Positions 1 through 8,641 are shown, counted from the first letter of the stretch. The stretch: DNA of 64,000 bases from Halarcobacter sp. (GCF_963676935.1 NZ_OY781470.1:1274680-1338679); one strand, 5' to 3'. A program made the numbers and translations. Notes: a model not told the origin generated them from the letters alone.

Positions 1-134
1 AGTTTTACTAACTCTTCTGCATTTTGAAGTAGTTTTTTTTCAATATTTTCATATTTAAGATTTTTTAAATTTATTGTTCTATTTGTTGATAAAGAGTTAT
101 CACTTAATGAGCAAAATAATCCAAATCTATACAT
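1..134 (-). CDS. Partial CDS (N-terminus), possible UV damage endonuclease UvdE family
   Basis: An open frame enters the window on the minus strand and runs off the left edge, so only about 44 residues are visible. The ATG at 134 overlaps the stop of the upstream gene as TAATG and has an AAGGA about 8 nt upstream. An alternative ATG at 140 lies only 2 nt from the same AAGGA. The visible residues begin MYRFGLFCSLS and continue with STNRTINLKNL and a helical stretch. This recalls the first strand and helix of UvdE/UvsE TIM-barrel endonucleases, which start with an RFG or RLG strand followed by a TRT-like motif and LKxL. The upstream DUF2805 gene belongs to a family often found beside photolyase or cryptochrome genes, which fits a UV-repair role. 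The reading frame is well supported; the family assignment is tentative. Confidence 0.55.
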   Translation of the reverse strand, partial: MYRFGLFCSLSDNSLSTNRTINLKNLKYENIEKKLLQNAEELVK

Positions 135-379
135 TACCATGGTCCTTGAAATCTAATTGGTTTAAATTCGACTCTTTTTCTATGTTTTGTAACTCGACCT
201 TGAACTCTTTTTCTCCATCTTTTATATGCTTTAGGAGATATAAACTCTCTCATTAAATTTTTTATCTGATTCTCAGATAAATCAAATTGAGTTTTTATTA
301 CATCAAAAGTTGTTCTGTCTTGCCAAGCCATCTCAACTATTCTGTATTTTTCTTCATTTGTTAAATCTAAATTTTTCAT
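134..379 (-). CDS. TIGR03643 / DUF2805 family small protein
   Basis: An 81-residue basic protein. It begins with MKNLDLTNEEKYRIVEMAWQ, has a helix-turn-helix-like middle (FDVIKTQFDLSENQIKNLM) and ends in an Arg/Lys-rich tail with SPKAYKRWRKRV. This pattern matches the TIGR03643 (DUF2805) family of short proteins of unknown function. The HTH-like centre and basic tail suggest nucleic-acid binding, which is inference. The start overlaps the stop of the UbiB-family gene by 4 nt, and its stop overlaps the next start by 1 nt, so it is translationally coupled on both sides. In other genomes the family often neighbours photolyase or cryptochrome genes, so a link to light or UV response is possible. 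Confidence 0.85.
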   Translation of the reverse strand: MKNLDLTNEEKYRIVEMAWQDRTTFDVIKTQFDLSENQIKNLMREFISPKAYKRWRKRVQGRVTKHRKRVEFKPIRFQGPW

Positions 380-1854
380 TTGTAAAACAACCTTATAAAT
401 CCAAAAAGGAATAAAACTATTGAAATTTCTTTTGGTTCAAATCCATAAAGAAGATAAAAAATTGATGCAAAGATAAAAGCAAAAGAGATAAAACTACTTT
501 TTATATACTCTTTAGATATCTTAAAGATATACTCCATTTGATTTTTTGAAACTTCAACTTCAAGGGTTCCTTCACTAGCTTTTTTTATCATAGTTTTAAA
601 ATCTTTTGTAATAAAAGGTAACTCTTTAAACTCTTCAATTATAGTTTCAGTTATAGATTCTTTTGCTCCAATAGCTTTTGGTATATTTTTAATAAGTAGA
701 GGTAAAATATCTTTTACTCCATTAAAGTTTTCAATATAAGTAGTTCCCAAGCCTTCGATTATTGCACTAACTCGTAAAATATATATTGCATCACTTGGAA
801 GTTTAAAAGGTAAATCTCTAGTTCCTTCTAATACATCAAAAGCCAAAGTTTGCATAGATTGACTATCAAGACTATCATTTGAAAATATGTCAAACATTTT
901 TGAAGTAAACTCAGCTAATTGTGCAGTTGGAGCTTCATAGGCTATTGTTCCTAATCTTTTACTTGCACTAATATATGTTTCATAGTCTTGTTCATTTGCT
1001 GCTTTAATAAGTTCAATAATTGCTACTCTTTTTTCATTTGGAACAGTTTTTACCATACCAAAATCTAAAAGTATCAATTCCCCTTTTGTATTAACTAGAA
1101 GATTCCCAGGATGTGGATCAGCATGGAAATATCCGTTTATAAGCATTTGAGTAGTGTAAAAATTTACTAGATTTGAAATGATTTTTTTAAAATCAATATT
1201 ATGTTTTAAAATATTCTCTTTATCATCAAATCTAAATCCCTCTTCAAAACTCATAACTAAGGCATCATCACATGAGTATTTTCTATAAGCTTTTGGAAAT
1301 CTAATTTTCTCTTTTTTATACACTTTCTTGAAGTTTTTTAAGTTTTGCAACTCTTGATTTAAACTTACTTCTTGAACAATCATTTTAGAAAACTCAGAGA
1401 TAACTGCATCAATAGAGTTTTTTGTATATGAAGAGAATAGGGGATTAAATAATCTATTAAAAAAATTTATTATTTTTATATCAGCTAAAACTTGTTTTTT
1501 TATTCCATAACGTCTTAGTTTTACTGCAACTTTTTTATCATTTTGCAAGTATGCAATATGTACTTGTCCAATTGAAGCTGAAGCTATAGGTTCATTTTCA
1601 AACTCTTTGAATATACTTTTATCTTTGAAAGCTGTATTAAAAACTTCATTAAATCTTTTTTCTTTCATAGGTGGAATTTGGTCATGCAATGATTTTAATT
1701 CTTCTAAATACTCTTTAGAGAAAAAATCAGCTCTTGTTGCTAATACTTGAGCTAGTTTAATAAAACTTGCACCCAAGTCCAAGATATATTTTTTTAATCT
1801 TTTAGGAGATAAAGGTTTAAATATTAAAAATCTATCCCTTTTTTTTATAACCAT
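376..1854 (-). CDS. AarF/UbiB-family (ABC1) atypical protein kinase-like
   Basis: This ABC1/UbiB-family protein has 492 residues from the ATG at 1854. It carries the family marks: a KxGQ-type helix here written SFIKLAQVLATRADF (Gly replaced by Ala), an ASASIGQVH nucleotide loop, the HADPHPGN catalytic loop and the LLDFGM metal-binding motif. Two hydrophobic segments lie at the C-terminus (after about residue 455), typical of membrane-anchored UbiB. UbiB proteins support quinone or isoprenoid-lipid metabolism by an ATPase activity at the membrane. The ATG at 1854 has no ribosome-binding site. The frame stays open upstream to the preceding stop at 1918, giving up to 21 more residues (…FRIYKVFLFLLTIY) but only ATT or ATC as starts. 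The true start may therefore be non-canonical. It sits in a run with pdxH and an EAL gene, which gives no further clue. Confidence 0.9.
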   Translation of the reverse strand: MVIKKRDRFLIFKPLSPKRLKKYILDLGASFIKLAQVLATRADFFSKEYLEELKSLHDQIPPMKEKRFNEVFNTAFKDKSIFKEFENEPIASASIGQVHIAYLQNDKKVAVKLRRYGIKKQVLADIKIINFFNRLFNPLFSSYTKNSIDAVISEFSKMIVQEVSLNQELQNLKNFKKVYKKEKIRFPKAYRKYSCDDALVMSFEEGFRFDDKENILKHNIDFKKIISNLVNFYTTQMLINGYFHADPHPGNLLVNTKGELILLDFGMVKTVPNEKRVAIIELIKAANEQDYETYISASKRLGTIAYEAPTAQLAEFTSKMFDIFSNDSLDSQSMQTLAFDVLEGTRDLPFKLPSDAIYILRVSAIIEGLGTTYIENFNGVKDILPLLIKNIPKAIGAKESITETIIEEFKELPFITKDFKTMIKKASEGTLEVEVSKNQMEYIFKISKEYIKSSFISFAFIFASIFYLLYGFEPKEISIVLFLFGFIRLFYK

Positions 1855-1917
1855 ATAGATTGTTAATAAAAATAAAAATACTTTGTATATTCTAAATGGT
1901 GAATAGTTTTTGATAAT

Positions 1918-2982
1918 TTATCCTTTTATTTTTCTTATTGGTTCTGGCATTGGTTTAGAAAAGTAATAACCTTGCATATAATCAACACCTATATCTTTTA
2001 TAGCATCTAATTCATAAGCTGTCTCGATGCCTTCAGCTAGTATCTCAATACCGTTTTCTTTTGATAAATTATATAATGCTTTGTAAACTGATTGTTTTAA
2101 CTCATTAGTATCAATCTCTTTTATTATATTTCTATCAATTTTTATAATGTCAGGTTTTAAATCTATAATTCTATTTAATCCTGAATATCCTTCTCCTACA
2201 TCATCTAATGCTATCTTAAAGCCTTCATTTCTATAATATTCTAAAATAGTTTTTAAGTGTTTTTGGTCTCTCACCTGTTCTGTTTCTACAACTTCAAAAA
2301 TTATATTTGATGGGTCAAACTCTAATTGTTTAGCCCATTTGACAGTTGACCTTAGGCAAAATTCTGGGTCATAAATTGTAGTTGGTATAAAGTTGATAAA
2401 TATTTTTTTATCAATCTTTTTTGTTGCAGCAGTTTTTAAAGCACTTTCCCTACAAAGTCTGTCTAAATTAAAGTTCATATCATTTCTAGTTGATTTTTTA
2501 AATAAAACATCTGGATACATTAGTGAACCATCAGGATTTACCCCTCTAATTAAACATTCATAACCATAAATTGAATTGTTTTTTGATTCTATAATTGGTT
2601 GGAAATGTGATGTTAGTGATTGATTATTTATAACATCAAAAAAATCTTTATCATCTATTAAGTTCAAAAACCTTTGCATTGGTTTGGAATTTAAAACTGT
2701 TTTGTAAGAAAATCCTACGTCTTCGTATTCAATAAATAGTTTTATATCTTCTGTTTCTAGTAGATTAAAGTTTGATTTTATAGCATCAATATTTGAATAA
2801 AAAAACTCTTTTGTGTTTTCAGTCTTTATATAGTGCAAATCATGAACTTTATAAACATCTAAACCAAGCTTCATTAAAAATATTCTACTTTTTGACATTA
2901 GTTCATCATATTCACTAATAAAATAAATTTTTGATGGAAGATTTTCAAATCCAAATTTTTGATTACATTTATTACAAGCCAT
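1918..2982 (-). CDS. EAL-domain cyclic-di-GMP phosphodiesterase
   Basis: This 354-residue protein begins at the ATG at 2982, which has a clear AGGAGA about 5 nt upstream. The frame extends upstream to 3018, but that would run into pdxH. Residues 1-105 are a non-catalytic region that opens with a CxxC pair (MACNKCNQ), perhaps a metal or redox site. Residues from about 105 form an EAL domain with YECLIRG (ECL in place of EAL), an Asn in INFIPTTIYDP, Glu in FEVVETE, the double Asp in ALDDVGEGYSG, Lys in IIKID, Glu in AEGIET and Gln in QGYYFSKP. All catalytic residues known for EAL enzymes are therefore present, so hydrolysis of c-di-GMP is expected. No membrane segment is visible, so it is probably cytosolic. 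Confidence 0.9.
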   Translation of the reverse strand: MACNKCNQKFGFENLPSKIYFISEYDELMSKSRIFLMKLGLDVYKVHDLHYIKTENTKEFFYSNIDAIKSNFNLLETEDIKLFIEYEDVGFSYKTVLNSKPMQRFLNLIDDKDFFDVINNQSLTSHFQPIIESKNNSIYGYECLIRGVNPDGSLMYPDVLFKKSTRNDMNFNLDRLCRESALKTAATKKIDKKIFINFIPTTIYDPEFCLRSTVKWAKQLEFDPSNIIFEVVETEQVRDQKHLKTILEYYRNEGFKIALDDVGEGYSGLNRIIDLKPDIIKIDRNIIKEIDTNELKQSVYKALYNLSKENGIEILAEGIETAYELDAIKDIGVDYMQGYYFSKPMPEPIRKIKG

Positions 2983-2990
2983 ATTATCTC

Positions 2991-3629
2991 CTATGGTTCT
3001 AAACGATATATTTCCCAACTGTTATTTTTAATTTCATAAACAAATCTATCGTGAAGTCTATTTAATCCACCTTGCCAAAATTCAAAATATGTTGGAACAA
3101 TCTCATATCCACCCCAAAATGAAGGAAAAGGAACTTCTCCTTTAGCAAATTTTTTTCTCATTTCATCAAATTTTGTTTCAAGTATTGTTCTTGAGTTTAC
3201 TACTTGACTTTGGTGAGAAACCCAGGCACCAATTTGACTACCTCTTGGACGAGATAAAAAGTATTTCAAAGACTCACCCTTTGAGATTTTCTTTATACTT
3301 CCTTCAATTCTTACTTGTCTTTCTAATCCAAGCCATGCAAAGTGAGCTGAAACATAAGGATTCTCTTCTATTTGTAGTGATTTTTTACTATTATAATTTG
3401 AAAAAAATCTAAAACCTGTATTATCATACATTTTTAGAAGTACAGTTCTTTGACTTGGTTTTAAATCAAGGCCTACTGTACTTAGTGTAAAGGCATTTGG
3501 TTCTATCAGTTTTGCTTCTAAAGCGTTGTTAAACCAAGTTTCAAACTGTTTAAAAGGATTTTCATCTAAATCCTCTATCTCTAAACCTTTTGAAGTGTAT
3601 TCTTGCCTCATTTTAGACAAATCTGTCAT
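2991..3629 (-). CDS. pdxH: Pyridoxamine 5'-phosphate oxidase
   Basis: A 212-residue FMN enzyme that oxidises pyridoxine or pyridoxamine 5'-phosphate to pyridoxal 5'-phosphate. The protein matches PdxH throughout: MRQEYTSKGL near the start, the substrate motif PSQRTVLLK, FFSNYNSKK, the FMN-contacting QVRIEG, SRPRGSQIGAWVSHQS, and the C-terminal signature EFWQGGLNRLHDR. Length is normal for the family. The ATG at 3629 follows GGAG by 6 nt and is preferred over the GTG at 3641, which overlaps the upstream stop. The stop codon merges with the ribosome-binding site of the EAL gene. Vitamin B6 and thiamine genes (thiD, thiE) lie close by on the same strand, though the intervening 76 nt gap suggests a separate transcript is possible. 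Confidence 0.96.
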   Translation of the reverse strand: MTDLSKMRQEYTSKGLEIEDLDENPFKQFETWFNNALEAKLIEPNAFTLSTVGLDLKPSQRTVLLKMYDNTGFRFFSNYNSKKSLQIEENPYVSAHFAWLGLERQVRIEGSIKKISKGESLKYFLSRPRGSQIGAWVSHQSQVVNSRTILETKFDEMRKKFAKGEVPFPSFWGGYEIVPTYFEFWQGGLNRLHDRFVYEIKNNSWEIYRLEP

Positions 3630-3640
3630 ACTATTCTCCA

Positions 3641-3907
3641 CTATTTTTCTAACTCTTCTTTAAATTTCTTCAAATCTTTTTTTGTAACTAACCCCAATTC
3701 ATTTATTAGCTCTTTTAAGTGACCTCGAAGCTCTTTTTTTATTTTTTTATCTTCAAGTTTTCCTTTTTTTTCTAATTTTTTCAAGAAATCTTTGGCATCA
3801 GATTTTTTAATTTTGCCTTTTTTCTCAAGAATTTTTACTTCATCCTCAATTTTCTCTCTTAATAAAGAACCCGCACCAACTGTTGTAAGAATTAATTCTC
3901 TTAACAT
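3641..3907 (-). CDS. Phasin-like small coiled-coil protein
   Basis: An 88-residue, Lys/Glu-rich protein. It begins MLRELILTTVGAGSLLREKI and continues as an almost uninterrupted amphipathic helix with DAKDFLKKLEKKGK and a C-terminal LVTKKDLKKFKEEL segment. This resembles the short polyhydroxyalkanoate-granule/phasin-like proteins of COG3937. The start follows a strong AAAAGGAG. It is the first gene of the run that ends with ubiB, pdxH and the EAL gene. Small phasin-like or UbiJ/UbiK-like helical proteins are sometimes found with UbiB proteins, so a lipid-binding or membrane-accessory role is conceivable; that is inference. No catalytic motif is present. Confidence 0.75.
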   Translation of the reverse strand: MLRELILTTVGAGSLLREKIEDEVKILEKKGKIKKSDAKDFLKKLEKKGKLEDKKIKKELRGHLKELINELGLVTKKDLKKFKEELEK

Positions 3908-3983
3908 GATTTCTCCTTTTTTTATTTTATTTCTTATTTTATATATTTAAAACTCTTTTTTGTACTAAAAAAATGTTACTTTA

Positions 3984-4346
3984 TCATTTAATATTAATAT
4001 CTCTTAATATAATATCTTCTATAAAATCAGATTTTCCAAAATGTTCTAATAATTCAAATTTCAAATTTGGATTTTTATTTTCTAATTTTTCAATTATATT
4101 TGGAATATCACTAATTACATGTCTTCCTGAATTTAAGAAAAAAGGGTAGTAGTTTAGCTCCTTTACACCTTTTCTTATTAAATCATTTGTTATATCTTCA
4201 ATACTTGGACTTGCTAATTCTAAAAAAGAGGCTTCAACAAAATCATAGTTATTATCTTTATTTTTAATGTTTCCTACCATAGATATAAACTCACTGTTTG
4301 ATAACTCTTTTTTACTTCCATGTGCAATTATTATTAAGGCTTTCAT
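3984..4346 (-). CDS. CbiX/SirB-family sirohydrochlorin chelatase-like protein
   Basis: A 120-residue single-domain protein. IIIAHGSKK at residues 5-13 supplies the catalytic/metal His of class II chelatases, and YYPFFLNSGRHVISDIP supplies the second conserved His of the CbiX/SirB fold. The length fits short-form CbiX (about 120-130 residues), which acts as a dimer to insert cobalt, nickel or iron into sirohydrochlorin. The metal cannot be told from sequence; ferrochelation for sirohaem is plausible in an organism without other visible cobalamin genes here. The start lies 3 nt after the thiE stop, so it is co-transcribed with thiD-thiE. Confidence 0.85.
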   Translation of the reverse strand: MKALIIIAHGSKKELSNSEFISMVGNIKNKDNNYDFVEASFLELASPSIEDITNDLIRKGVKELNYYPFFLNSGRHVISDIPNIIEKLENKNPNLKFELLEHFGKSDFIEDIILRDINIK

Positions 4347-4349
4347 TTT

Positions 4350-4970
4350 TTATCCTAATTGTTTTTTAAACTCTTCACATTTTAATATTATATTTTCACT
4401 TTTCCAAATATCACTTATCACTGCTACCATATCTACTTTTTGTTCTATTAGTTTTGAAACATTTTTTGTAGTGATCCCACCAATGGCACATATTGGGATA
4501 TTTAAGATATTTTTAGCTTCATTTATAACATTTGTATTTACAACTGCAGCATTTGGTTTAGTAGAAGAAGCAAAAAACGAACCAAAGGCAACATAATCTA
4601 CTCCTAGATATTCCATCTCTTTTGCCTTTTTTATATCTCCATAACAAGAAACGCCTAAATATCCTAAAAAATTTGTTCTTATCTCTTTCATTCTATGGTA
4701 ATCACTTTTTCCTACATGTAAACCATCACATTGAAGCTTCATAGCTAGTTCAACCCTATCATTTAATATAAAAAGAGCTCTATAACTTCTACATAGATTT
4801 TGAAGTACAATGACCTCTTTTTCTATATCTTCATCACTATTTTTTTTATCTCTTAGTTGAATTATTTTAGCTCCACCTTGTAAAGCCTTTTCAACTTGTT
4901 GTAACATTGTATCTTTTGGTGTTAAAACATTATCTGTTATTACATAAAGTCCTTTTAGTTTGTTAAGCAT
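4350..4970 (-). CDS. thiE: Thiamine phosphate synthase
   Basis: A 206-residue TIM-barrel enzyme that joins HMP-diphosphate and thiazole phosphate to form thiamine phosphate. The family motifs are visible: GLYVITD at the start, GGAKIIQLRDK, LFILNDRVELAM, CDGLHVGKSD, LGVSCYG, VDYVAFGSFFASSTKPNA and the phosphate-binding IPICAIGGIT. The length is usual. Its start overlaps the thiD stop by 16 nt, a standard thiD-thiE coupling. No TPP riboswitch is visible upstream of the pair. Confidence 0.96.
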   Translation of the reverse strand: MLNKLKGLYVITDNVLTPKDTMLQQVEKALQGGAKIIQLRDKKNSDEDIEKEVIVLQNLCRSYRALFILNDRVELAMKLQCDGLHVGKSDYHRMKEIRTNFLGYLGVSCYGDIKKAKEMEYLGVDYVAFGSFFASSTKPNAAVVNTNVINEAKNILNIPICAIGGITTKNVSKLIEQKVDMVAVISDIWKSENIILKCEEFKKQLG

Positions 4971-5740
4971 TCAAATCCTTTCTTATGAGCTATTGGTCCC
5001 ATACCATGACCAATATTTGGAGCATTCTTGACAGCATAGTAGATAAAATCTTTTGAAATCTTTATAGATTCTTCAATAGATTTTCCTAAGGCAATATTTG
5101 CTGTAATTGCACTAGAAAAACTACATCCAGTACCATGGGTATTTGTTGTATCAATTAATTTTGTATAAAAAACTTTTTTTTCTTTATCTTCAAAAAGTGT
5201 ATCAATACTTAAAAGCTTTTCATCTTTTTGAACTTTGTCATTTTTAATGACAACTTTACAAGGCAAATTATTTATTTTTTTTATAGATTCTTCATCTAAT
5301 TTATCATAATTAAATAATGCTTTTGCTTCATAAAGGTTTGGAGTTATTATTGTAGAGTATTTAAATAATGTTTTTAAGTTTTCTACAGCATCATCATTTA
5401 AAAGTTTTGAACCAGCTTTTGAAATAAAAACAGGGTCAAATATAATTGGTATATCTAAATCTTTGATAATCTCTCTTACTGTATTAATTATTTCATTTGA
5501 AAAAAGCATACCTATTTTTATGGCACTAATCTCAAAGTCATCCAAAACTGTTTGTATTTGTTCTCTTACGAAACTTGCGGGAACTTCTTGTATATTTGTA
5601 ACTCCTTTTGTATTTTGTGCAGTTAAAACCGTAAGGGCACTGCATCCAAATACACCGAAAGCTTCAAAGGTTTTCAAATCTGCTTGAATACCTGCTCCTC
5701 CACTGCTGTCACTTCCTGCAATCGTTAAAACTGTTTTCAT
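4955..5740 (-). CDS. thiD: Hydroxymethylpyrimidine/phosphomethylpyrimidine kinase
   Basis: A 261-residue ribokinase-fold kinase that phosphorylates HMP and HMP-phosphate. Recognisable features are MKTVLTIAGSDSSGGAGIQ at the N-terminus, the KTFEAFGVFGCSALTVLTAQNT substrate region, KIGMLF, PIIFDPVF and the anion-hole/catalytic GTGCSFSSAITANIALG near residue 205. The length is typical. It is the first gene of thiD-thiE-cbiX on the minus strand and is divergent from the P-type ATPase across a 136 nt gap. That gap is AT-rich and has no recognisable TPP riboswitch elements. Confidence 0.96.
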   Translation of the reverse strand: MKTVLTIAGSDSSGGAGIQADLKTFEAFGVFGCSALTVLTAQNTKGVTNIQEVPASFVREQIQTVLDDFEISAIKIGMLFSNEIINTVREIIKDLDIPIIFDPVFISKAGSKLLNDDAVENLKTLFKYSTIITPNLYEAKALFNYDKLDEESIKKINNLPCKVVIKNDKVQKDEKLLSIDTLFEDKEKKVFYTKLIDTTNTHGTGCSFSSAITANIALGKSIEESIKISKDFIYYAVKNAPNIGHGMGPIAHKKGFECLTN

Positions 5741-5876
5741 CTAATCCCTTCTAAGTTTTTTGAAAGTTATTCTAACAATAATCTTATTATATGATATTGA
5801 ATTTTATTCTCTAAAAGTCTTATAAGAATTATTAACATAGAATAATAAATATAAGGATTTTTTATCGGAGTATATA

Positions 5877-8576
5877 ATGGAACATTTGATTGGAGAAAAT
5901 TGGCACGCTTTGAGTCTAGAAGAGACATTGGAACTTTTTGAAAGTGATGAGACTGAAGGTCTGTCCCCTTTAAATATTAAACATAGAGAAGAGTATTTCG
6001 GCTTAAACGAGATTAAACAAAAAAATAAAGAGACGAAATTAAAAAAGTTTTTTATGCAGTTTCATAATGCCTTAATCTATATTCTTCTTGCTGCTTCTTT
6101 TATCACTTTTCTTTTAGGAGAGTATATTGACAGCAGTGTAATTTTTGCGGTTGTTATAATAAACGTAGTTGTAAGTTTTATCCAAGAAGTAAAAGCGCAA
6201 GAGGCAATAGAATCTTTAAAAAATCTAATAGATACAAACGCAATAGTAATAAGAGAAGGTAAAAAACATGAAATCTCTTCAAAAAATTTGGTTCCAGGAG
6301 ATATTGTAATTTTAGAATCAGGTTCCAAAGTTCCTGCTGATATAAGATTAATAAACGTAAAAGATTTAAAAGTAGATGAATCTATGTTAACAGGAGAATC
6401 TTTACCTATAATGAAAAACATAGAAACAATGGATGAAAAGACATTGTTAAATGATAGAAACAATATGATATATTCAGGTACTTTTGTTACATACGGAAGA
6501 GCAAAAGGGATTGTCATAGCAACTGCTAAACATACTCAAGTAGGAAAAATAGCAAATTTAATACATGAAAGTGTCTCTTTACAGACACCTTTGACAAGAA
6601 AAATTTCTCAATTTAGTAAGTTACTACTTTATATAATTTTACTTTTAGCAGCCGTTACTCTCGCAGTAGGACTTTTACGAGATTATAGTTTTGTAGATAT
6701 TTTTATGGCTTCCGTTGCTTTAGCAGTAGGTGCAATACCTGAAGGATTACCAGCAGCTGTAACTATAACTTTGGCTATCGGTGTTCATAAAATGGCAAAG
6801 AAAAATGCAATAATAAGAAAACTACCAGCAGTAGAAACTTTAGGAAGTGTAACAACTATATGTTCGGATAAAACAGGAACTCTAACCCAAAATAAGATGT
6901 TTGTTACAAATATCTTTACAGCTTCTTCTTTGTATGAAGTAAAAGGAGTAGGGTATGAGCCAAAAGGGGAGTTTTTTTTAGATAAAAAAGTATTAAAAAC
7001 AATTCCAAAAGAGCTTTACGAAACACTTTTATCCTCTTATTTATGTAATGAAGCATATTTAATACAAAAAGATAAGGAATATGAAATTAGCGGAGATCCT
7101 ACTGAAGGAGCCTTGATTGTGGCTGCTTTAAAAATGGAAATTAATGAGTATGAAATAAATAAAGCTCATAAAAGATTGGATATTTTGCCTTTTGAGTCTG
7201 ATAGACAATATATGGCAACATTGAATAGAAATGAAGAAAAGCAGATAAATGAAATACATCTAAAAGGTTCTATTGAGAGAGTATTACCTTTATGTAGCAA
7301 TATGTTAACTCAAAAAGGAACTATAAAATTCAATTTAGCCGAGATTGAAAAAGAAGCAAAAAGTTTGGCATCAAAAGGTCTTAGAGTATTAGCCGTTGCT
7401 AAAAAAAGAGTAGAAGAGAATGAGATAGAAGACAGCAGATTAAAAGATGACTTTGTATTTTTAGGTCTTGTTGCAATGATTGATCCTCCAAGACAAGAAG
7501 CTATAGAGTCTGTAAAAGCTTGTAAAACTGCGGGAATAAATATTATTATGATTACAGGAGATCATGCTCTTACAGCCTTTTCTATTGCAAAAATGATGAA
7601 TATTTTAAATAAAGAGGATAAATTTGAAGATACGGCATTAAATGCAAAAGAGCTGCATAACTTATCAGATACACAGTTAATAGAAAAACTTAAAACTACA
7701 AAAGTTTTTGCAAGAGTAGAACCTGAACAAAAGCTAAGAATAGTTGATGCTTTACAAGCAAGAGGAGAAATTGTAGCAATGACGGGAGACGGGGTAAATG
7801 ATGCTCCTGCATTAAAACAAGCAGACATTGGAATAGCAATGGGAAAATCAGGAACCGAAGTTGCAAAAGAGGCTTCAGATATGCTTTTAACCGATGATAA
7901 CTTTAGTTCTATTGCAAAAGCGGTAAAAGAGGGAAGAAATGTATTTGATAATCTAATAAAATTTATAACTTGGACGCTTCCTACAAATTTAGGAGAGGGC
8001 TTGGTTATTTTGTTTTCTATTATGCTTGGCTTTAGTCTACCTATTTTACCTGTTCAGATTTTATGGATAAATATGACCACCGCAATATTTTTAGGACTTA
8101 TGTTGGTTTTTGAAAAAAAAGAGGAAAATATTATGACAAGACCTCCACGGATACCTTCTACTCCTATTCTTTCAAAAGAACTGATTATTATGATGTTAAC
8201 TGTAGGATTTTATATGTTTATATCTTCAACCACAATCTTTGAGTATTATATAAACAAAGGTGCAAATGAGGAGTATGCAAGAACGGTAGCCGTTAATATT
8301 TTTGTATTTATAGAAATTTTTTATCTTTTTACTTGTAAAAATTTAGAAAAATCAACGTTTAAAATAAACCCTTTTGATAATAGATATCTTCTTTACGGTG
8401 TTTTTTTAATGATTATTTTACAAATCTTATTTACAAACAGTTCTTTGTTTAATAGTGCTTTTGGTACAACTTCTTTATCCTTATATAGTTGGGGATTTAT
8501 AGTTTTAGTATCTTTTTTTATTATCTTTATAGTAGAGATTTTGAAGTATTTTCTTTTTTATAAGAAGAGAAATTAA
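5877..8576 (+). CDS. P2A-like cation-transporting P-type ATPase
   Basis: An 899-residue membrane pump. It has the TGES actuator motif (about residue 173), the phosphorylation motif DKTGTLTQNKM, the KGS nucleotide-site motif, the MITGDH and MTGDGVNDAPALKQADIG hinge motifs, and a C-terminal six-helix bundle. The N-terminal cation-ATPase domain (WHALSLEETLELF) and overall order match type IIA/IIC pumps. In M4 the ion-binding PEGLP is intact and M5 has TLPTNLGE with Asn and Glu. In M6, however, the motif is WINMTTA, without the Asp found in SERCA-type NxxTD. Ion identity therefore cannot be assigned as Ca2+ from sequence. The start has CGGAG 8 nt upstream. The gene stands alone between divergent thiD and the downstream ABC-F gene. 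Confidence 0.92.
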   Translation: MEHLIGENWHALSLEETLELFESDETEGLSPLNIKHREEYFGLNEIKQKNKETKLKKFFMQFHNALIYILLAASFITFLLGEYIDSSVIFAVVIINVVVSFIQEVKAQEAIESLKNLIDTNAIVIREGKKHEISSKNLVPGDIVILESGSKVPADIRLINVKDLKVDESMLTGESLPIMKNIETMDEKTLLNDRNNMIYSGTFVTYGRAKGIVIATAKHTQVGKIANLIHESVSLQTPLTRKISQFSKLLLYIILLLAAVTLAVGLLRDYSFVDIFMASVALAVGAIPEGLPAAVTITLAIGVHKMAKKNAIIRKLPAVETLGSVTTICSDKTGTLTQNKMFVTNIFTASSLYEVKGVGYEPKGEFFLDKKVLKTIPKELYETLLSSYLCNEAYLIQKDKEYEISGDPTEGALIVAALKMEINEYEINKAHKRLDILPFESDRQYMATLNRNEEKQINEIHLKGSIERVLPLCSNMLTQKGTIKFNLAEIEKEAKSLASKGLRVLAVAKKRVEENEIEDSRLKDDFVFLGLVAMIDPPRQEAIESVKACKTAGINIIMITGDHALTAFSIAKMMNILNKEDKFEDTALNAKELHNLSDTQLIEKLKTTKVFARVEPEQKLRIVDALQARGEIVAMTGDGVNDAPALKQADIGIAMGKSGTEVAKEASDMLLTDDNFSSIAKAVKEGRNVFDNLIKFITWTLPTNLGEGLVILFSIMLGFSLPILPVQILWINMTTAIFLGLMLVFEKKEENIMTRPPRIPSTPILSKELIIMMLTVGFYMFISSTTIFEYYINKGANEEYARTVAVNIFVFIEIFYLFTCKNLEKSTFKINPFDNRYLLYGVFLMIILQILFTNSSLFNSAFGTTSLSLYSWGFIVLVSFFIIFIVEILKYFLFYKKRN

Positions 8577-8605
8577 GGTTTTTGATATTATTAGTCAAGT
8601 TTTGA

Positions 8606-8611
8606 TATAAT
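8606..8611 (+). promoter_or_regulatory. Predicted sigma-70 -10 box for the ABC-F gene
   Basis: TATAAT in the context TTTTGATATAATCC, 31 nt before the ABC-F start, with an AT-rich run upstream and no clear -35, as is usual for Campylobacterota promoters. A GGAG follows before the ATG at 8642. Confidence 0.65.
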
Positions 8612-8641
8612 CCCGCCATAAAAAGAAATGGAGTTTAATAT

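Noticed and set aside
4267-4596. Plus-strand frame of 109 codons
   Set aside because: It is antisense to cbiX-like and thiE, which are both clear on the minus strand; no ribosome-binding site.
5741-5876. Possible TPP riboswitch upstream of thiD
   Set aside because: The gap is only 136 nt, AT-rich, and lacks the conserved CTGAGA and GAACCTGA-type elements on the minus strand.
6077-6517. Minus-strand frame of 146 codons inside the P-type ATPase gene
   Set aside because: It opposes a strongly conserved ATPase reading frame and has no recognisable domain.
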